Source of the DNA: Methanimicrococcus blatticola | Lineage (GTDB): Archaea > Halobacteriota > Methanosarcinia > Methanosarcinales > Methanosarcinaceae | Reading direction: 5' to 3' | Length of the DNA: 64,000 nucleotides | Assembly: GCF_004363215.1 (NCBI RefSeq) | Contig: NZ_SNYS01000008.1 | Span: 62,001 to 126,000, forward strand | Part shown: piece by piece, positions 1 to 8,251 of the stretch | Layout: each line of letters opens with the position of its first letter | Numbering within the stretch: the stretch's first letter is position 1 | The notes under the pieces: generated by a model | What the model saw: the letters and a program-made list of their open reading frames with translations, nothing else | What the model was told of the DNA's origin: nothing | The model's database searches: none | Translations under genes and position numbers: made by a program

Positions 1-338
1 ATAATCGGAAATCCCATGAAAGCAGTGTTGCCGCAGGCGCAGACAAGAATGAATGCCGCAAGCGATTTCGGCTGAAGTTTGAGCAGTTTTTTGCCGACCA
101 AATACGCCAGCGCGGCGCAAAGCAATGAAATTACCAATATGAAAATTGTCAATTTGAAAAATGAAGCCAATTCGTTTGCTTTCACGTTTGTCAGCATCGA
201 ATTAAAAACGAGTGCCGGCATGCCGACATAAATGACAATGTTATTCAGCGTCACTTTGTCTTTTTCCGCCAAAAAACCGAGATATTTTAAAACCCAACCG
301 AGAAGAATTAAAAAGATAATTACAAAAATAATTTCCAT
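1..338 (-). CDS. AEC-family permease, N-terminal part (cut by window edge)
   Basis: Read on the minus strand from the ATG at 338, an open frame runs off the window start and encodes about 112 residues. It begins MEIIFVIIFLILLGWVLKYL and shows three hydrophobic stretches, with a GNTAFMGFPI segment near the edge. A short 'GN..FMG.P' motif after the third helix is typical of the auxin efflux carrier (AEC) family of membrane transporters, which move organic acids or amino acids. The substrate cannot be told from this fragment. Only the N-terminal third is visible. Confidence 0.7.
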   Translation of the reverse strand, partial: MEIIFVIIFLILLGWVLKYLGFLAEKDKVTLNNIVIYVGMPALVFNSMLTNVKANELASFFKLTIFILVISLLCAALAYLVGKKLLKLQPKSLAAFILVCACGNTAFMGFPI

Positions 339-550
339 ACAATCATCGCTTTTTCATATCAGCCGTCTAATTCAAAAAGAATTAAAGAAAGCCCAATTTA
401 TAATTCAAAGTTATAATAAGTTATAATAATTCATAATCCAAAGTTATAATTCATTATACGCTTCTAATTTACAAACTGCCTTTCTTAAACCTTTTTGTTC
501 CTTATCATTCGTTTTAAATTGTTTTTAAATTGTTTTAATTTTAAATTGTT

Positions 551-1660
551 TTAAATTTGAACGGACGGTTTGACAGGGGCTTCATCCACGTGATTGTAAG
601 TTGTTGTTCGAAGCTGCGGCTTTCTGTCGAGCTGCTCAATGCATTCTTCGATTTTCTGCTGCGTCATGTTGGTACCGTATTTAGATCCGGCCGCCTTTGA
701 AATGGTGTCTTCCATCAGCGTGCCGCCAAAGTCGTTTGCACCCGATCTGAGACCGACTTGGCAGAATTTCGCGCCGAGCTTCACCCAAGAAACTTGAATG
801 TTGGGGAGGAGCTCTTTAAAGAGCAGACGCGGAACCGCATACATTCTCAAATCATCCAATCCCGACGCGCCGGATTTGACGATTCCTTTTCTGTAGAGCG
901 GTGTGTTTTCATGCAAATACGTCAGCGGAATAAATTCCGTAAAACCGCCTGTTTCTTCCTGAATGCGTTTTAAGCGGAAAAGATGGTCAACACGGTCTTC
1001 ATTGTTCTCAATATGGCCGTACATGATGGTTGATGTCGTTTTGATGCCCGCTTTGTGAATGGTTTTAATCGTTTTTTCCCATTCGTCAACGGATAATTTT
1101 CCGGGACACAAATTCTTGCGAACATCATCCACTAAAATTTCAGCCGCCGTTCCCGGAATTGTGTCGAGTCCCGCTTCTTTGAGAAGCTGCACGGCATCTT
1201 TTAAATCCAGGCCGGCATTCTCGGCCGCGGCATAAATTTCCATCGGCGAAAATCCGTGAATTGAAATTCCGCCGTGAGGGTCGGTTTCTTCGTGAATGCT
1301 TTTGACCATTTCGACTTGTAAATAAGTGTCAATTTCCTTGCGGATGCCGCCTTGAACGCAAACTTCCATTGCGCCGGCTTGCCTGGCAGCGAGCGCTTTT
1401 TTGCCGACCTGCTCGGGTGTCATAAAATAAGCGTTTTCATCATTCGGCTTCGCTTTAAATGCGCAAAAACCGCAGTTGAGCATGCAGACATTTGTAAAAT
1501 TAAGGTTGGCGTTGATGATGTACGTCACAACATCGCCGCAGATTTCTTTGCGCAGCTCATCAGCTGCTTTGAGCGTGTCAAAGAACAAATCATCATTCTC
1601 GAACAATTCCAAACATTCAGCTTTGGATATGTCTCTGTTTTTCAGTTCAAATACATCCAT
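551..1660 (-). CDS. cofH: F420 precursor FO synthase subunit 2 (CofH), radical SAM
   Basis: 369-residue radical SAM enzyme. It joins a tyrosine-derived hydroxybenzyl group to 5-amino-6-ribitylaminouracil, and with CofG this makes FO, the deazaflavin core of coenzyme F420. The [4Fe-4S] motif CxxxCxxC is at residues 59-66 (C59, C63, C66). Family signatures follow: QGGI, HGFSPMEI and a PGTAAEILVDDVR stretch, which fit CofH rather than CofG. The frame can be opened from a TTG at 1672, but an ATG at 1660 preceded by GGTG at a normal distance is preferred. The gene stands alone; cofG is not in the window. Methanosarcina species can carry more than one cofH, so a paralogous role is possible. Confidence 0.9.
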   Translation of the reverse strand: MDVFELKNRDISKAECLELFENDDLFFDTLKAADELRKEICGDVVTYIINANLNFTNVCMLNCGFCAFKAKPNDENAYFMTPEQVGKKALAARQAGAMEVCVQGGIRKEIDTYLQVEMVKSIHEETDPHGGISIHGFSPMEIYAAAENAGLDLKDAVQLLKEAGLDTIPGTAAEILVDDVRKNLCPGKLSVDEWEKTIKTIHKAGIKTTSTIMYGHIENNEDRVDHLFRLKRIQEETGGFTEFIPLTYLHENTPLYRKGIVKSGASGLDDLRMYAVPRLLFKELLPNIQVSWVKLGAKFCQVGLRSGANDFGGTLMEDTISKAAGSKYGTNMTQQKIEECIEQLDRKPQLRTTTYNHVDEAPVKPSVQI

Positions 1661-2023
1661 TAATGACACCAAATTCGCTCTTTTGTTTTCAGCTATTTAA
1701 ACCTAATCAACGGCGGTGAAAATTTTATGCAGGTTTTTCGGGTTTTTGACATCAATCTATGTAAAAATGTAGAATTCCTCTCAAAGAATGACAAATCTTC
1801 TTCTCAAAGGATGATAAATTTCAAAAAATCTAAGAAGATTTATAAATACGGTTTTTGATTTTATTATATTCATTTATTATCCGGTTATATTGTTGAACGA
1901 ACTCCGTGATATATTCCGGCCAATTCCACTTAAATTAAATCCGGTTGCTGCTTTGCACCGCCCGGAACTAAAGTCCGTTCGCTGCTTTGCACCGCCCGGA
2001 ACCCCAAAATATTGTTGATAATC
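1661..2023. promoter_or_regulatory. Divergent intergenic region, TATA box and duplicated leader segment
   Basis: This 363-bp gap separates cofH (minus) from the HD-domain gene (plus). An archaeal TATA-like box, TTTATAAATA, lies at 1839-1848 and would start transcription near 1870, giving the HD gene a leader of about 150 nt. The leader carries a direct repeat (see 1947-2002). I see no open frame or RNA gene here. Confidence 0.5.
1947..2002 (+). repeat. 22-bp direct repeat in the leader of the HD gene
   Basis: The 22-nt sequence starting GCTGCTTTGCACC occurs exactly at 1947-1968 and again at 1981-2002, a 34-bp period. It is GC-rich in an AT-rich leader and ends about 20 nt before the start codon. 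It could be a protein or RNA binding element or a simple slippage product. Confidence 0.75.
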
Positions 2024-3268
2024 ATGGATCGAAACGTGATTTTAGATCCGATTCACGGATATATTGAATTTGACCGGCTGAAAAGTTCACTTTTTGACAC
2101 GCCTCAAATGCAGCGTCTCAGACGCATCAAGCAGCTCGGCTTTTCAAATCTTGTTTATCCGGGCGCCAACCATACGCGTTTTGAACACAGCATGGGTGCC
2201 ATGCATCTCGCTTCTCTTTTCTTAAAAATTCAGCGCGAAAATGAGGCTTCCATTTCAGCCGTTTCCGATTACGATGGTTTGGATGAAATCGTTGTGGCCG
2301 CGCTTCTTCATGACATCGGCCACGGTCCGTTTTCGCACGCCACTGAAAAGCTGATTGAATTATACACACGCAAAAGCCACGATGATGTTCGTCACATCTT
2401 ATCGGACACAGAAGTCGGTGATGTGCTCAATGATTTCGGTTTTAAACCTTCCAGAATCGCGCAGCATATCAAAGGCGAAACACCTGTCAGTCAAATTCTC
2501 AGCAGTGAAATCGATGTCGACAAGATGGATTATTTAGCCCGCGACATGCATTATACAGGTGTCGCTTCCGGTAGCATTGATTACATGCGTTTGCTGAATC
2601 ATTTGGAATATTTTGAAAGCAAACTCGTTTTGAATGCCGGTGCCATTCGTGCAGCAGAAGGGCTTCTCGTCTCACGATATTGGATGAACGTTTCCGTTTA
2701 TTATCACCACGTTTCAAGAATTTCGGAAACCATGTGTTCTCGCGCTTGCGCTTATCTTCTTGAAAACAATATCGTTCGCCCCCAGGAATTTGCGCGAATG
2801 GATGATACAAGCTTGATGGCTGTTCTGAGAACAGACGAAGGCTTCGCCGGTGAAATCGCAAACCGTTTAGACAACCGCAATTTGTACAAGCGCGCGCTTT
2901 ATACAGGCTTAAGTTCGGTGGATGCCGGCGTTTTCAAATACCGCGACTCTGTCAGCCGAATCGAAACAGAAATTGCCGAGGCCGCTCACGTTGACCCTGA
3001 ATATGTTATTATCGACATTCCGTCAAAACCGGCAATGGCCGAAATGAAAGCATCGGTCTTTGATGACGGCATGAAAAAACTGACAGATGCTTCCGTCTTT
3101 GTTAAAGACCTTGAACATGCTCAAATCAACAACTGGAAAATGGGTGTTTTCACGCCGAAAGAATATTTAGAATCTGTTTCAAAAGCGGCAAATAACTTTT
3201 TTAATGTTGATTCAAAACCGAAGATCAAACAGTTTACGTTGACTGATCTTCTGGAAAATGAGGACTGA
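2024..3268 (+). CDS. HD-domain phosphohydrolase (SAMHD1/dGTPase-like)
   Basis: 414-residue protein of the HD superfamily, related to dNTP triphosphohydrolases and SAMHD1. The metal ligands are clear: H55 in RFEHS, H96-D97 in LLHDIGHGPFSH, and a distal Asp around 164 in SSEIDVDKMDYLARD. It opens with DPIHGYIEF, the usual start of this subfamily. The likely substrate is a deoxynucleoside triphosphate, but specificity cannot be read from sequence. The ATG at 2024 is chosen over a TTG at 2012 because the conserved family start (DPIHG) follows at once. No clear Shine-Dalgarno site is seen. The last 75 codons are duplicated downstream at 3369-3593. Confidence 0.85.
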   Translation: MDRNVILDPIHGYIEFDRLKSSLFDTPQMQRLRRIKQLGFSNLVYPGANHTRFEHSMGAMHLASLFLKIQRENEASISAVSDYDGLDEIVVAALLHDIGHGPFSHATEKLIELYTRKSHDDVRHILSDTEVGDVLNDFGFKPSRIAQHIKGETPVSQILSSEIDVDKMDYLARDMHYTGVASGSIDYMRLLNHLEYFESKLVLNAGAIRAAEGLLVSRYWMNVSVYYHHVSRISETMCSRACAYLLENNIVRPQEFARMDDTSLMAVLRTDEGFAGEIANRLDNRNLYKRALYTGLSSVDAGVFKYRDSVSRIETEIAEAAHVDPEYVIIDIPSKPAMAEMKASVFDDGMKKLTDASVFVKDLEHAQINNWKMGVFTPKEYLESVSKAANNFFNVDSKPKIKQFTLTDLLENED

Positions 3269-3282
3269 TTTTTAAATCAGAC

Positions 3283-3301
3283 GGGGTGTCGAAGACACCC
3301 C
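3283..3301 (+). terminator. Stem-loop after the HD gene
   Basis: GGGGTGTC at 3283-3290 pairs perfectly with GACACCCC at 3294-3301 around a 3-nt GAA loop, 15 bp after the stop codon. No T-run follows directly, so it may stabilise the mRNA end rather than terminate transcription. Confidence 0.5.
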
Positions 3302-3333
3302 TCAAAACGCAAATCTGATTCAGTTGCACTTTG

Positions 3334-3362
3334 AAAAATTGCGAGCGCAGTGAGCAATTTTT
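3334..3362 (+). repeat. Hairpin with conserved GAGCGCAGTGA loop
   Basis: AAAAATTGC (3334-3342) pairs with GCAATTTTT (3354-3362) around the 11-nt loop GAGCGCAGTGA. It lies between the HD gene and its duplicated tail. Hairpins with the same loop but other stems occur at 16703, 57083, 57327 and 57471. Confidence 0.7.
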
Positions 3363-3368
3363 GCGGAC

Positions 3369-3593
3369 ATGAAAGCATCGGTCTTTGATGACGGTATGAA
3401 AAAATTGACAGATGCTTCCGTCTTTGTTAAAGACCTTGAACATGCTCAAATCAACAACTGGAAAATGGGTGTTTTCACGCCGAAAGAATATTTAGAATCT
3501 GTTTCAAAAGCGGCAAATAACTTTTTTAATGTTGATTCAAAACCGAAGATTAAACAGTTTACATTAACTGATCTTTTAGAAAATGAGGACTGA
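3369..3593 (+). pseudogene. Tandem duplicate of the HD gene C-terminus (75 codons)
   Basis: This segment repeats positions 3044-3268, the last 74 codons and stop of the HD hydrolase, at a fixed offset of 325 bp. Only seven bases in six codons differ, and all six changes are synonymous. Homology starts exactly at an internal Met codon, so an ATG opens the copy, but there is no obvious ribosome site. The copy lacks the whole catalytic HD domain. It is best read as a partial-duplication remnant, though the all-synonymous pattern means a translated small protein or ongoing gene conversion cannot be excluded. Confidence 0.75.
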
Positions 3594-3623
3594 TCTCCTT
3601 ATTTTTTCAATTTAATTAATCCC

Positions 3624-4062
3624 GAAACAACCGCCCGCTAATTTTCGTTTTCGAATGAAATGAGAAAACGGAAATTTGCGGATTCGTACCCATTCTATAC
3701 AGCAATAAATGAGACTTTTTTGATTTTTTTGTTTTTGTGTGTTTATGTTGCTGCGTTTTTGTGTTGCTGCGTTTTTGTGTTGCTGCGTTTTTGTGTTGCT
3801 GCGTGCATCTGCTCTTTTTTATGGCAGCCGTTCGCTTGCGCGAACGTGGCACTGCTACCTTACTGTTTGCGTTGCCGCTGCTACCTTGTCGTTTGCGTTG
3901 CCGCTGTTACCTTGTCGTTTGCGTTGCCGGTGCTACCTTGCCGTTTACGTTGCCGGTGCTACCTTGCCGTTTACGTTGCCGCTGCTACCTTACCGTTTAC
4001 GTTGCTGCTACCTTGCCTGTTGCATCGGCATCGCTGCCGTCGCGCGAGCCGCTCCGCTTTTC
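3624..4062 (+). repeat. Dispersed VNTR element, copy A (16-bp and 26-bp arrays around a hairpin)
   Basis: The left part (from about 3624) matches copy B. It is followed by four units of a 16-bp repeat starting TGTTGCTGCG (about 3747-3805). A core CATCTGCTCTTTTTTATG then leads into a perfect hairpin, CGTTCGC-TTGC-GCGAACG, at 3829-3846. From 3852 come six units of a 26-bp repeat starting CTGCTACCTT. The right end reads GAGCCGCTCCGCTTTTC. Neither 16 nor 26 is a multiple of three, so the open frames across it shift through all three frames and are not genes. Copies B and C are at 23413-23733 and 37240-37520. Confidence 0.85.
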
Positions 4063-4128
4063 GATAAAATATGAAAATACACCCCGTTTTTTACAAAAAA
4101 GAAAAACGAAAAAAGAAATGCCGGAGAA

Positions 4129-4461
4129 TTACAATTCTCCGCTTGCCAAATCCTTTGCAATCGCTTCCAATTGCTCGGGCTTCATGACTTCATTATCTTC
4201 ATTGAGCAAATTGCCGTCTTTGAAGAATTTAAAGCCGGGAGCGGCGACAATGCCGTATCTTTTTGTAATGTCCAAATAATCCATCGCGTTGATGCGGACA
4301 AATGAAACTTTGTCACCGTATTTTTGGTCCAAATCGGCAAAAACCGGCTTCATTTTTTCGCAGTGCGGACAGGTTTCCATATAAAACATGGTCATGACAG
4401 GTTTTTCTTTGTTTGAGATTAAGTCATCCCAAGTTGCTGCGGTTGCTTCTGTAATCGTCAC
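4129..4461 (-). CDS. Thioredoxin-family protein
   Basis: 110-residue thioredoxin-fold protein with active site C31-P-H-C34 in METCPHCEKMKP and the cis-proline region AAPGFKFFKDG. A CPHC centre is more glutaredoxin/DsbA-like than the classic CGPC, so the exact redox partner is uncertain. There is no signal peptide, so it acts in the cytoplasm. Translation starts at a GTG at 4461, supported by a perfect AGGAGG at 4470-4475. It stands alone between repeat element A and the pta leader. Confidence 0.88.
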   Translation of the reverse strand: MTITEATAATWDDLISNKEKPVMTMFYMETCPHCEKMKPVFADLDQKYGDKVSFVRINAMDYLDITKRYGIVAAPGFKFFKDGNLLNEDNEVMKPEQLEAIAKDLASGEL

Positions 4462-5118
4462 AGATTATTCCTCCTGATAATAACATTTTTTCACAACGAT
4501 ATATAGCTTTGTAAGTGAAATAAAAATAAGTGAAATAAAAATCAGCGAAGATATGACGTGTCATACTGAACAGAGATTTATCATTCAATTATCATCAAAT
4601 TTCATTTCTGCAATCATGTTTATATAAGAAGTGCGGATTTACACATACAATCATTACATACCCGCACGGATCGAGATTTACCGGGGCGGAAGAAGTAATT
4701 TAGCAAGAAATTGCACATTCGAAAAAATAAGTCGAATCAAAAACGACTCAATCAAAAACGAACCGAAAAACGAACTAAAAATTAAAAACGATCGAATGAA
4801 ATAAAAACGGAAAACTGCATCCTCATGCAATCAAACCATTTTAAAAAAGTCTGTTTAATTTGAGCGATCAAACCAAGATAAGATATAGAAACCCACTTGG
4901 GAAGCGGTAAATATAAGCCGCCGATACAAAAGGAGAAAAAGCTCAATATGTTTTAACCAAACCGTCGCCGCCAAACATTTCGGCACGGACAGTGACAGCG
5001 TAAGCAATATTGTCCGCAAAGGCATTTTTCCAACACGGGACAAAGAATCCGGCGAAGCGTACGGTAAGAAAGGATCAATTTTACGGTTTTATTTCAATTA
5101 TAATGAGGAGAAAAGGCT
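4462..5118 (+). promoter_or_regulatory. Promoter and long 5' leader of pta-ackA
   Basis: TTTATATAAG at 4619-4628 is the best TATA box. Initiation about 25 nt downstream would give a leader of roughly 465 nt before pta. The leader holds AGGAG at 4930-4934 before a start-stop mini-frame (ATG TTT TAA), and a stem CGGACA/TGTCCG around 4987-5021. The 3' half is also open in one plus frame without a start codon and resembles no family I know. No riboswitch class is recognised. The 4462-4618 part is AT-rich and may carry the divergent thioredoxin promoter. Confidence 0.5.
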
Positions 5119-6114
5119 ATGAATTTTTTGAAAACAATTAAAGAACGCGCAAAAGCCGCAGGCAAGACGATTGTACTTCCCGAAGCCGGCGACATACGCA
5201 CATTAAAGGCGGCAGACATTATTTTACGCGAAGACATCGCAAAAATCATTTTAATCGGCAATCCGGAAGAAATTCTTGCCAAGGCAGAAGGATTAGACAT
5301 TTCCAAAGCGACTTTTATTGACCCGGCGAACTATTCTGAAATGGGTACGCTTTCCGCCAAACTGGCCGACCTGCGCAAAGAAAAAGGCATGACACTCGAA
5401 GATGCCTCTGATTTGCTTCAAAAAGACTCTTTGTATTTAGGATGCATGCTGGTCAGAGAAGGCATTGCAGACGGCATGGTTGCAGGCGCCGTCAACTCCA
5501 CCGCAAATGTGATGCGTGCAAGCTTACAGATTCTTAAAACAGCCCCTGGCGTCAAATTAGTTTCCAGTTTCTTTATCATGGTCGTTCCGGACTGTGCCTA
5601 CGGCGAAGACGGCGTATTTCTCTTTTCCGACAGCGGATTGGTTCAAAACCCGAATGCCGAGGAATTGGCAGCCATTGCCCAAAGCGCAGCAGGCTCCTTC
5701 CGCAAACTGGTCGAAGCAGAACCCAAAGTCGCCATGCTTTCCCACTCAACAAAAGGCAGCGCAAGCCACCCCGATGTGGACAAAGTCATTGAAGCGGTGC
5801 GTTTGGCAAAGGAAGCCGCCCCTGATCTTTTATTGGACGGCGAGTTTCAGTTGGACGCTGCAATTGTTCCGGAAATCGGCAAGCAGAAAGCACCTGACAG
5901 TCCTATTGCCGGCAAAGCCAATGTGTTGGTGTTCCCGGATTTGGATTCAGGCAACATCGGTTACAAATTGGTGGAAAGATTGGCAAAAGCCGAAGCGTAC
6001 GGGCCGATTACACAAGGAATCGCAAAACCTGTCAACGACCTTTCCCGCGGCTGCACCGCTGAAGATATTGTCGGCGTGACAGCGATTACAGCCGTACAAG
6101 CCATTAAAGACTAA
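5119..6114 (+). CDS. pta: Phosphate acetyltransferase
   Basis: 331 residues, normal for the single-domain phosphotransacetylase of Methanosarcina. It interconverts acetyl-CoA and acetyl phosphate in the cytoplasm. Family segments are seen along the full length: [16 protein letters not shown] near the N-terminus, [17 protein letters not shown] in the middle, [16 protein letters not shown], and the C-terminal [16 protein letters not shown] and [35 protein letters not shown] precedes the ATG. ackA follows after 65 bp, so the pair forms the acetate activation operon, used either for acetate growth or for assimilation in species that need acetate as a carbon source. Confidence 0.96.
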   Translation: MNFLKTIKERAKAAGKTIVLPEAGDIRTLKAADIILREDIAKIILIGNPEEILAKAEGLDISKATFIDPANYSEMGTLSAKLADLRKEKGMTLEDASDLLQKDSLYLGCMLVREGIADGMVAGAVNSTANVMRASLQILKTAPGVKLVSSFFIMVVPDCAYGEDGVFLFSDSGLVQNPNAEELAAIAQSAAGSFRKLVEAEPKVAMLSHSTKGSASHPDVDKVIEAVRLAKEAAPDLLLDGEFQLDAAIVPEIGKQKAPDSPIAGKANVLVFPDLDSGNIGYKLVERLAKAEAYGPITQGIAKPVNDLSRGCTAEDIVGVTAITAVQAIKD

Positions 6115-6179
6115 ATGCGCAAAGCGCAGCCCCTTATGCAAATTATCAATAAAAACGTCAACGTAGGAGGAATACGATT

Positions 6180-7370
6180 ATGAACATATTGGTTTTAAAC
6201 TGCGGCAGCTCGTCGCTGAAATATCAATTATTAAACATGGATACAGAAACATTATTGGTTAAAGGCTTGTGCGAACGCATCGGCATTGACGGCTTTTTAA
6301 AACATGAGCGCGGCGACCAAGTGTATGAAGCAAATCTGCCCATGCCCGACCATGAAGCGGCTGTTAAAATCGTTTTGGACGCGCTTTTGGATGCCGAACA
6401 CGGTGTGTTAAAATCCATGGATGAAATCCACGCTGTCGGACACCGTGTCGTTCACGGCGGCGAACAGTTCAGTGATTCTATTTTGATTGATGAAGAAGTC
6501 GAACACGTCATTCACAAATGCGGTGACTTGGCGCCTTTACACAATCCGTCAAATCTTGTCGGCATCCGCGCCTGCAAGCATATTATGCCGAACGTTCCGC
6601 AAGTGGCTGTTTTTGACACGGCGTTCCATTCAAGCATGCCGAAAAAAGCGTATCTCTACGCCATTCCTTACGAATATTATGAAAAACATAAAATCAGAAA
6701 GTACGGTTTCCACGGCACCAGCCACAAATACGTGTCTATGAGGGCCGCAGAACTCTTGAATAAACCCTATGACGAATTAAAAATCATCACCTGCCACCTC
6801 GGAAACGGTGCCAGCATTTGCGCTGTCGATTGCGGCCGCTCGGTTGACACGTCTATGGGAATGACACCGCTCGAAGGCTTAATCATGGGAACGCGCAGCG
6901 GCGACATCGACCCCGCCGTCATTCCGTTCATTATGCAAAAAGGACATTTGACCGTTCAGGAAACAATTGATCTTTTGAACAAAAAATCCGGGGTGTTGGG
7001 TGTCTCAGGCGTTTCCAGCGACTTCAGAGATATTGGCGCAGCAGCGGCAGAAGGCAATGAGCAGGCCCAGGCAGCACTGGACTCTTACTGGTACCGTGTC
7101 GCTCGCTACATTGGCAGCTACACAGCGTCAATGAACGGCGTTGATGCCATCGTGTTCACAGCGGGCGTTGGCGAAAACCACATTCAGACGCGAGAAGAAG
7201 TCTGTAAATATTTGACCTATCTCGGCGTTGATGTTGATACGGCGAAAAATGATGTGCGCGGCAAGGAAGTTGACTTTTCAAAAGACGGCGCAAAAGTGCG
7301 CACATTGGTGATTCCCACCAACGAAGAATTAGTCATTGCCAGAGACACAAAACGTATCGTGTCGAATTAA
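6180..7370 (+). CDS. ackA: Acetate kinase
   Basis: 396 residues, full length for acetate kinase of the ASKHA (actin-like) fold. It phosphorylates acetate with ATP to acetyl phosphate, which Pta turns into acetyl-CoA. Seen motifs: [10 protein letters not shown] at the N-terminus, [19 protein letters not shown] with the catalytic Asp, [22 protein letters not shown], and FTAGVGEN near the C-terminus. TAGGAGGAATACGATT precedes the ATG, a strong ribosome site. It is co-transcribed with pta, and a hairpin terminator follows at 7421. Confidence 0.97.
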   Translation: MNILVLNCGSSSLKYQLLNMDTETLLVKGLCERIGIDGFLKHERGDQVYEANLPMPDHEAAVKIVLDALLDAEHGVLKSMDEIHAVGHRVVHGGEQFSDSILIDEEVEHVIHKCGDLAPLHNPSNLVGIRACKHIMPNVPQVAVFDTAFHSSMPKKAYLYAIPYEYYEKHKIRKYGFHGTSHKYVSMRAAELLNKPYDELKIITCHLGNGASICAVDCGRSVDTSMGMTPLEGLIMGTRSGDIDPAVIPFIMQKGHLTVQETIDLLNKKSGVLGVSGVSSDFRDIGAAAAEGNEQAQAALDSYWYRVARYIGSYTASMNGVDAIVFTAGVGENHIQTREEVCKYLTYLGVDVDTAKNDVRGKEVDFSKDGAKVRTLVIPTNEELVIARDTKRIVSN

Positions 7371-7420
7371 ATTTTAAAAAATTAACAAATCATTCAAAAA
7401 TAAAAAAAATCAATGAAAAA

Positions 7421-7470
7421 CGGAAGAAAATCGTGAAGAAGTCAAATTTCTTCCGATTTTTTTATTTTCA
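7421..7470 (+). terminator. Terminator after ackA
   Basis: CGGAAGAAA (7421-7429) pairs with TTTCTTCCG (7447-7455), followed by ATTTTTTTATTTT. It lies between two converging genes and may serve both. Confidence 0.65.
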
Positions 7471-7472
7471 TT

Positions 7473-7877
7473 TTATTTTGTTCCGTTTTGACCTTTCATA
7501 ATCATCTGATATGTCGGCAGATTAAACGGATTTGAATTGGAATAGCCGGTAATTGTTTTGACAATATCCGACATTTTCTTGTAAGCAATCGGGCTTGCAT
7601 TCTCTGTCACGTGTTTTCTTAAATCTTCAACGTCGTAATCGTTGCTGTTTCCGTCGACTTTGAATTGGAAAACGGAAATACATTTCAAATTCAAAGAGCC
7701 GTCATCGGAATTGATTTCAATCATATATTCAAGAATACAAGGCTTGCTTAAGTCGCCGATGGGAACTTTGACGTTCGTTCCGGTTTTAATCTGCATATTG
7801 ACAGCGCCGGCAACCGGATTATATTCATATTCCAAACGGCGGAGAGAATGATTGAGTAATCTGCATTTTTTAAACAT
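7473..7877 (-). CDS. Small protein, possibly SecB-like fold
   Basis: 134 residues, soluble, no signal peptide. The pattern is alternating beta strands (LEYEYNPVAGAVNMQIKTG, CILEYMIEINSDD, LKCISVFQFKVDG) followed by a helix (AYKKMSDIVKTIT) and an NPFNLPTYQ tail. That order resembles the SecB chaperone superfamily, where the C-terminal helix is followed by a 'P.L.LP' segment. I rate the match as weak and by pattern only. A real gene is supported by ATG at 7877 with AAGGGA upstream and an even codon pattern. It is convergent with ackA, and its function is unknown. Confidence 0.65.
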   Translation of the reverse strand: MFKKCRLLNHSLRRLEYEYNPVAGAVNMQIKTGTNVKVPIGDLSKPCILEYMIEINSDDGSLNLKCISVFQFKVDGNSNDYDVEDLRKHVTENASPIAYKKMSDIVKTITGYSNSNPFNLPTYQMIMKGQNGTK

Positions 7878-7906
7878 TTGAATCCCTTGTTTCTTAACGA
7901 ATCAAT

Positions 7907-7983
7907 AAAATGACTAACTGACTAATTGATAAACTGACTGATGAAATGACTGATGGAATGACTGATAAAATGACTGATAAAGA
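7907..7983. repeat. 12-bp tandem repeat (AATGACTGATAA-like)
   Basis: About six degenerate units of AATGACTGATRR run just upstream of the SecB-like gene and about 110 bp before the pycB operator. The period of 12 and the decay toward the left end suggest replication slippage. Confidence 0.7.
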
Positions 7984-8089
7984 TTTGATAAAAAAAATCA
8001 ATAAAAGAAATACAGCTGATTTTTATTAATGTCTTTTGTATCGGATAATATTTCATATAAAACGGCAGCGTGGTGACTGATTTTGATAT

Positions 8090-8123
8090 TGTAAACTCGG
8101 CGGTAATTTATTTATAGTTTACA
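8090..8123 (+). promoter_or_regulatory. Candidate BirA operator over the pycB promoter
   Basis: TGTAAACT at 8090-8097 and AGTTTACA at 8116-8123 form a perfect inverted repeat with an 18-bp spacer. The spacer contains the TATA-like ATTTATTTATA (8106-8116), so a bound protein would block the promoter. The arms match the BirA box described for bacteria and archaea (TTGTAAACC...GGTTTACAA); the spacer is a little longer than the usual 14-16 bp. A related site precedes birA itself. Confidence 0.7.
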
Positions 8124-8251
8124 TTCTTTTTTGTTTCACTTTAATGAACCGATTCTGTTTTTGCCGCTTTAAAATCAAAGAGGCAACCGAACAGATGTGA
8201 ATGAAAAAAACGAATTATTGCTTATCATTTTTACATGGGAGGGCTAAAATT

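Noticed and set aside
3745-4020. CRISPR array
   Set aside because: The units are in direct tandem contact with no unique spacers, and no cas gene is near.
3737-4279. Three overlapping open frames (about 110-180 codons) across the 26-bp repeat array
   Set aside because: The period is not a multiple of three, the three frames give related Cys/Leu-rich peptides, and no ribosome site or homology is seen; they are repeat artefacts.
4855-5043. 62-codon minus-strand frame in the pta leader
   Set aside because: No start signal or family; the opposite strand is open as well, so it is chance in a low-information leader.
4930-5060. Riboswitch in the pta leader
   Set aside because: I could not fit any known class to the stem and loops; left as an unassigned leader.
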